Shown in pieces: positions 15,242 to 18,688 of a DNA stretch of 18,688 nucleotides. A program made the position numbers and the translations under genes. Positions within the stretch are counted from its first letter, which is position 1, and every line of letters starts with the position of its first letter. Under the pieces are notes generated by a model, which did not search any database, had not been told where the DNA came from, and saw only the letters and a program-made list of their open reading frames with translations. The DNA comes from Flemingiibacterium sp045649205 (lineage in GTDB: Bacteria; Bacillota; Clostridia; Oscillospirales; CAG-272), in contig JAZRPJ010000021.1 of assembly GCA_045649205.1 (NCBI GenBank), forward strand, positions 1 through 18,688, in the 5' to 3' direction.

Positions 15242-15967
15242 ATGAAAGATGAAAAAATAACTCCCGCGGAGGAGGCGAAGTTTTCGAGTATAGGAAAGTG
15301 GCTTGAAAACTTCTGGTACCACTATAAATTTCAGACAGTGGCTACCATAGTGGTGCTTTTTACCGTGATTATTTCCGGGTATCAGCTTCTTTCCCGTGAA
15401 AAATACGACTATCATATGCTTTACGCAGGGCCCCAGGCGGTGGCAATACAGGATCTTCATTACATGACACTTGCAATGGAAGAAATTGCCGACGACTATG
15501 ACGGTAACGGCGAAGTATCTGTGGTGATCGATGATATTCTAATGCTGTCACCGGAGGAAATCGAAGCGGCAAAAGAGGCGGGCGCATACCTTGACGGTGA
15601 TTTCATGAGCAAATCTATGAACGAATACTATCAGCAGATTTTAGGCGGAAACGACGTTATCTGTATGCTTTCACCGTATATGTACGACATAGTCTATAAC
15701 GAGGGAGGATTTATGCCCCTTGCGGAAATATTTGATGAAATTCCCGATACCGCCTATGATGACTGCGGCATAATCCTTTCCGAAACTGATTTCGGAAAAG
15801 AGTTCAACGGCATCAATGATTTGCCGAAAGATACAATTTTGTGCATTCGCAGACTTTCATCAATGGCGCAGTTCAAGGGTGAAAAAAAGACTCGTGCCGC
15901 CCACGAAGCAAATATTAAGCTTTTTCGCAAACTTGTTACATATCAAAGTTCGCAGACCGAACAATAA
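15242..15967 (+). CDS. Uncharacterised one-pass membrane protein
   Basis: I can name no function for this 241-residue protein. It has a short charged cytoplasmic N-terminus (MKDEKITPAEEAKF), an aromatic patch FWYHYKFQ just before one membrane segment (about residues 32-50, VATIVVLFTVIISGYQLL), and an acidic extracellular domain. The latter starts YDYHMLYAGP and continues with predicted helices and strands. The layout resembles a conserved group of hypothetical proteins in gut Clostridia with the same FWYxYK-TM-YAGP opening, recalled from family knowledge and not searched here. I chose ATG 15242 because GGAG lies 6 bases upstream; ATG 15230 has no ribosome site. It ends at a strong terminator and is probably the last gene of the deacetylase-lipoprotein run. 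Confidence 0.8.
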   Translation: MKDEKITPAEEAKFSSIGKWLENFWYHYKFQTVATIVVLFTVIISGYQLLSREKYDYHMLYAGPQAVAIQDLHYMTLAMEEIADDYDGNGEVSVVIDDILMLSPEEIEAAKEAGAYLDGDFMSKSMNEYYQQILGGNDVICMLSPYMYDIVYNEGGFMPLAEIFDEIPDTAYDDCGIILSETDFGKEFNGINDLPKDTILCIRRLSSMAQFKGEKKTRAAHEANIKLFRKLVTYQSSQTEQ

Positions 15968-15972
15968 TGCTA

Positions 15973-16002
15973 TCCCTGCCGAAAAATCGGCAGGGATTTT
16001 TT
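15973..16002 (+). terminator. Intrinsic terminator after the membrane protein gene
   Basis: A perfect 10-bp stem pairs TCCCTGCCGA with TCGGCAGGGA around an AAAA loop and is followed directly by T6. It starts five bases after the stop codon. Confidence 0.95.
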
Positions 16003-16025
16003 GTATTCTAATTTAGAAAAATCTC

Positions 16026-16054
16026 TTTACAAATGGTTGAAAATATGCTATAAT
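16026..16054 (+). promoter_or_regulatory. Sigma-A promoter with extended -10 for the second AraC-type gene
   Basis: TTTACA (16026-16031) and TATAAT (16049-16054) are 17 bases apart, with TGC before the -10. The start point near 16061 gives a leader of about 70 bases. The element shares its flanks with the SLOG gene promoter (TTTACAAAT and ATGCTATAAT in both). Confidence 0.85.
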
Positions 16055-16130
16055 GATGATATAGTTTAGAAAATCGACATTTTTTCAAAAAAATCGACCT
16101 ATGTGTTTGTATTTGCGGAGTAGAGATACT

Positions 16131-17060
16131 ATGAAAATAACACTTTTCGATCCATTTGAATATGACGAACCCCGTGAGGACGAGAGCCGCGTTGACGATA
16201 CAAAATGCGGCAGTGAGCGCACTGAGCGTGAGCGGATGAGTGCCGATGGCGGGGATTGTAATATTATTGCATACCGCCTGGCGCAGCTGGGGCATTATAT
16301 GCCGATTTATCATTCTCATACATATTACGAGTTCATATTTGTTATGAGCAGCGGTCACATTGTTTTTTCCAACACCGGCGGCAGTATAGAAAGTGACGGC
16401 AAATGTGTGTGCTTCCACAATTCTCACGTTCTTCACAGGAATAATGTCCCCGATGATATATATTATGACAGAATCGTTGTGTACTGCGGCGAATCTGCAC
16501 TATCGGCTATCGGCGGGGGTATGGGAGAGCTTGGCAAGCTTGCTTCCGAAGGCTCCGCGGTCATTGACCTTGATGATAAGATGCTGGAAAAAATGGAGTA
16601 TTACCTTTCAGAACTGATGACGGAGGGAATTTCGAACGACAAGAAACGTCTTCTCACTGCCCTTATCATATGCGAGCTTAAGGCATACTCGACCCCATAT
16701 AATACAAAAACCATCGACCCGATCAGAACCTATATAAAGGATGTGGCGGAATATATCAGTACTCACTACAGAGATACAATTACAACGCCTATTCTCGCCC
16801 AGCTCTTTTTTGTAAGCGTAAACAAGCTGAACCGTGATTTCAAGCAGTATACCGGTTCCACTATAAAGCAGTATCTGATTGCCGTGCGGATGAAATATGC
16901 CCAGGCTATGCTTGCGAAGGGTGAGGGGGTAAAGAAAACTGCCGAGGCGTGTGGTTTTGAAAGTCTGTCTTATTTTATTCAGTCTTTCCGGCAGTACACA
17001 GGTCAAACACCAAGCAACTTCTCAAAGAAGGCCCTCGGAAAGTTTGATTATTATACTTGA
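16131..17060 (+). CDS. AraC-family transcriptional regulator with cupin sensing domain
   Basis: This regulator has 309 residues. The first 45 are an acidic and charged extension (FDPFEYDEPREDESRVDD). A cupin sensing half follows (about 50-120), with the HSHTYYEFIFV strand at 61-71 carrying the paired histidines typical of sugar- and metabolite-sensing AraC proteins. The double helix-turn-helix occupies about 203-300, with ITTPILAQLFFVSVNKLNRDFKQYTG (217-242) and VKKTAEACGFESLSYFIQSFRQYTGQTPSNF (267-297). I chose ATG 16131, which has GGAG 10 bases upstream; an ATG at 16101 has no ribosome site. The gene stands alone between two terminators under its own promoter. The nearest genes are the uncharacterised membrane protein upstream and the convergent ABC operon downstream, so its target cannot be read from position. 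Confidence 0.92.
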   Translation: MKITLFDPFEYDEPREDESRVDDTKCGSERTERERMSADGGDCNIIAYRLAQLGHYMPIYHSHTYYEFIFVMSSGHIVFSNTGGSIESDGKCVCFHNSHVLHRNNVPDDIYYDRIVVYCGESALSAIGGGMGELGKLASEGSAVIDLDDKMLEKMEYYLSELMTEGISNDKKRLLTALIICELKAYSTPYNTKTIDPIRTYIKDVAEYISTHYRDTITTPILAQLFFVSVNKLNRDFKQYTGSTIKQYLIAVRMKYAQAMLAKGEGVKKTAEACGFESLSYFIQSFRQYTGQTPSNFSKKALGKFDYYT

Positions 17061-17069
17061 TTTAATTGT

Positions 17070-17099
17070 AAAAAATCCGCCAATACGGCGGATTTTTTT
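17070..17099. terminator. Bidirectional intrinsic terminator between convergent genes
   Basis: TCCGCC (17076-17081) pairs with GGCGGA (17087-17092) around a 5-base loop. The stem is flanked by A6 on the left and T7 on the right, so both strands read as stem plus T tract. It serves the second AraC-type gene on the plus strand and the ABC permease on the minus strand. Confidence 0.93.
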
Positions 17100-17102
17100 G
17101 TA

Positions 17103-17831
17103 TTACTTTTTCATTTGTCTGAGGAAGAGAAGGACTGCGGCGATTACTGTAATACACACGTATCCCACTACCCACCAGATATGAGGAAAAATGCCGGCAA
17201 AATCACCTGAAAGAATCGCACGTTCCATTTCCACACAATGGACAAAGGGCAGGGCATAGGCGATTCTTTTGAAAGTGTCACCTACAAGCTCCAGGTCAAA
17301 CCATGTTCCGGATAGCCATGCCGAGAGGTTACAAAGCAGTGCACCGCATATACCCCCTACCTGCTTATCAGTGAATACACTGCCGCAAAGCAGTCCCAGT
17401 GCTACAAACAGAAGTGCGATTGGAATAACTGCTATGACCGCCCACAGAAGATTTGCCGTAAGCTCAAGCCCAAATATCAGCGACGCGGCGAGGCATATGG
17501 CGGACTGCATTACAGATATAGGCAAAATCGGCAGTATATATCCGAGAATAAAATCCTTCGCACAAAGAGGCGTTGTATAAAGTCTTTGCAGAAGGGCAGT
17601 GCCTCTGTCCTTGGCGATTAAGGTTGCGGAAAACAGTGTCATAAATGACAGTCCGAATACGGTTATGCCGGGCGCGAGATGATTTATCTCAAAAAGCTCC
17701 ACCGGGACATTTGTCTGAATTGCGCTGAGCATTGCGAGCAAAATGATAGGAAAGCCCAGCCCGAAGGCTAAATTAAGCGGGTCGCGGATGATTTCTTTGA
17801 AATTTCGCTTTGCAAAGGTAAACATTCTCAT
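17103..17831 (-). CDS. ABC-2 type transporter permease
   Basis: This 242-residue membrane subunit of an ABC-2 exporter has about six hydrophobic segments. The N-terminal RNFKEIIRDPLNLAFGLGFPIILLAML is the classic ABC-2 opening (cytoplasmic helix, then the first membrane span). A long loop, NHLAPGITVFGLSFMTLFSATLIAKDRGTALLQRLYTTPL, follows with the family's ERG-like turn (here DRG). The late segments run to LFLRQMKK at the end. Its ATG overlaps the ATPase stop by ATGA, so translation of the two is coupled. With one permease and one ATPase, the working exporter is probably a homodimer of each. The substrate (drug, peptide or lipid) cannot be told. An ATG two codons in (17825) is an alternative start. 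Confidence 0.92.
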   Translation of the reverse strand: MRMFTFAKRNFKEIIRDPLNLAFGLGFPIILLAMLSAIQTNVPVELFEINHLAPGITVFGLSFMTLFSATLIAKDRGTALLQRLYTTPLCAKDFILGYILPILPISVMQSAICLAASLIFGLELTANLLWAVIAVIPIALLFVALGLLCGSVFTDKQVGGICGALLCNLSAWLSGTWFDLELVGDTFKRIAYALPFVHCVEMERAILSGDFAGIFPHIWWVVGYVCITVIAAVLLFLRQMKK

Positions 17832-18556
17832 TTATCCGTCCCCCTTACTATACTTACAAATGCACTTTCAAAATTATCGGTACCTGCTTTTTCCTTGATT
17901 TCTTCGGGTGTGGCACACATAAGGAGCTTCCCATTTTTCATAATGGCAACACGGTCAGAAAGTGATTCGGCTTCTTCCATGTAGTGGGTCGTAAGAATGA
18001 TGGTGACCCTTCCTTTGAGGGCGCGGATGATATCCCAAATGTCACTTCGAGCGAGTACATCAAGTCCCAGCGTGGGTTCATCGAGGAAAAGTATCTCCGG
18101 TTCACTTATGAGCGCCATGGCGATGCTGAGTCTGCGCTGCCAGCCGCCGGATAACTTACCGGCTTTCTTCTTTAGAATGGAATCAAAGCCCAGAAGTTCT
18201 GTGAGTTCCGTGAATTTTTTTATACTCTTGTTCTTGTTGAATCCATGAACACCGCACATGAGCGCCAAGTTTTCCTTAACGGAAAGTCCGGGCGCAACAG
18301 CGATTTCCTGAGGGGATACGGCGATAATTGATTTTACGCCAGCGGCATCGGTTATAATACTTCTGCCATTAAGAAAAGCATCACCGCTTGTGGGAGCTGC
18401 AAGGCATGAGAGCATTTTTATGGTGGTGGTTTTGCCTGCGCCATTTACTCCAAGCAGGGATAAAAGCTCGCCTTGCTTCACCGTTAGAGTTAAATTGTCA
18501 ACAGCGGTCAGATTTTTATATTTCTTTGTCAGACAAACAGTTCTGATTGCATCCAT
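17828..18556 (-). CDS. ABC transporter ATP-binding protein
   Basis: This is the 242-residue nucleotide-binding subunit for the following ABC-2 permease. All motifs are intact: Walker A GVNGAGKTT (36-44), Q-loop Gln83 in VSPQE, signature LSGGW (135-139), Walker B ILFLDEP (155-161) and H-loop His191 in LTTHYMEEA. The C-terminus carries no extra domain. It resembles the DrrA/daunorubicin-type and CcmA-type ATPases that pair with ABC-2 permeases. The ATG has AGGGGTGA about 7 bases upstream, and this ribosome site overlaps the stop of the TetR-type gene, so all three genes form one tight operon. Confidence 0.95.
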   Translation of the reverse strand: MDAIRTVCLTKKYKNLTAVDNLTLTVKQGELLSLLGVNGAGKTTTIKMLSCLAAPTSGDAFLNGRSIITDAAGVKSIIAVSPQEIAVAPGLSVKENLALMCGVHGFNKNKSIKKFTELTELLGFDSILKKKAGKLSGGWQRRLSIAMALISEPEILFLDEPTLGLDVLARSDIWDIIRALKGRVTIILTTHYMEEAESLSDRVAIMKNGKLLMCATPEEIKEKAGTDNFESAFVSIVRGTDK

Positions 18557-18562
18557 AATATG

Positions 18563-18688
18563 TCACCCCTTTGCATCGTAACGCGTTTTCAGACCTTGGT
18601 AAACATCGGTTATCATTTCACTGATAAGCTCCGAGTCAAGCTCCATATAATTTGTTGCCGTCATTGCGGCGATGCCGTGAACATATGC
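18563..18688 (-). CDS. TetR/AcrR-family regulator, C-terminal fragment (cut by window edge)
   Basis: A minus-strand frame without a start in the window encodes the last 41 residues, beginning AYVHGIAAMTATNYMEL and ending LKTRYDAKG before a TGA at 18565-18563. The pattern (HGIAAM, a run of acidic residues, then a helix SEMITDVYQGL) is that of the C-terminal ligand-binding domain of TetR-family repressors. The gene ends 6 bases before the ATPase start, the usual layout of a repressor leading its own exporter operon. The DNA-binding half lies outside the window, so the call rests on the short C-terminus and the context. Confidence 0.65.
   Translation of the reverse strand, partial: AYVHGIAAMTATNYMELDSELISEMITDVYQGLKTRYDAKG

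Noticed and set aside
1..18688. CRISPR arrays, tRNA or rRNA genes, insertion sequences, phage genes and toxin-antitoxin pairs
   Set aside because: Reading both strands, I found no spaced repeats, no cloverleaf-like or rRNA-like sequence, no transposase or integrase motifs and no terminal inverted repeats.

Overview
The window looks like a chromosomal segment of an anaerobic Firmicute of class Clostridia, probably an Oscillospiraceae/Lachnospiraceae-type gut bacterium. The grounds are an AddAB (not RecBCD) recombination nuclease, a YtvI-like AI-2E family permease, a transketolase split into two subunits, strong GGAGG-type ribosome sites, and consensus sigma-A promoters with extended -10 elements. 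No phage, transposon, CRISPR, rRNA or tRNA was seen. There is no gene-free stretch over 300 bases.

Left part (1-9588, all minus strand): a left-truncated YtvI-like permease, then a SLOG/DUF1273-family protein, then addA, addB and an AraC-family regulator. Transcription runs from the AraC gene leftward through addB and addA, which overlap by ATGA, toward the SLOG gene. The SLOG gene also has its own near-consensus promoter. A 14-bp site matching the Bacillus/Clostridia LexA (SOS) box at 13 of 14 positions lies over the predicted transcription start. This is the most interesting regulatory signal in the window, because it puts an uncharacterised nucleotide-binding-fold protein next to the double-strand-break repair nuclease under probable DNA-damage control.

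Middle part (9589-13604, plus strand): divergent from the AraC gene lie a D-2-hydroxyacid dehydrogenase (phosphoglycerate dehydrogenase type) and an alpha/beta hydrolase, probably one transcript and possibly controlled by the divergent regulator. A perfect TTGACA-17-TATAAT promoter then drives the split transketolase pair, whose codon choice looks like that of highly expressed genes. The pair ends at a clear intrinsic terminator.

Right part (13605-17100, plus strand): a secreted or lipid-anchored NodB-type polysaccharide deacetylase, a frameshifted small lipoprotein remnant, an uncharacterised small lipoprotein, an uncharacterised one-pass membrane protein with a terminator, and a second AraC-family regulator with an extended -10 promoter. 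A bidirectional terminator separates it from a minus-strand TetR-ABC ATPase-ABC permease operon (17103-18688), whose TetR gene is cut by the right edge.

Most genes belong to known families. I see no complete novel defence or mobile system. The points worth checking are the SOS-boxed SLOG gene beside addAB, the AraC gene abutting addB, the lipoprotein frameshift, and the two uncharacterised envelope proteins.
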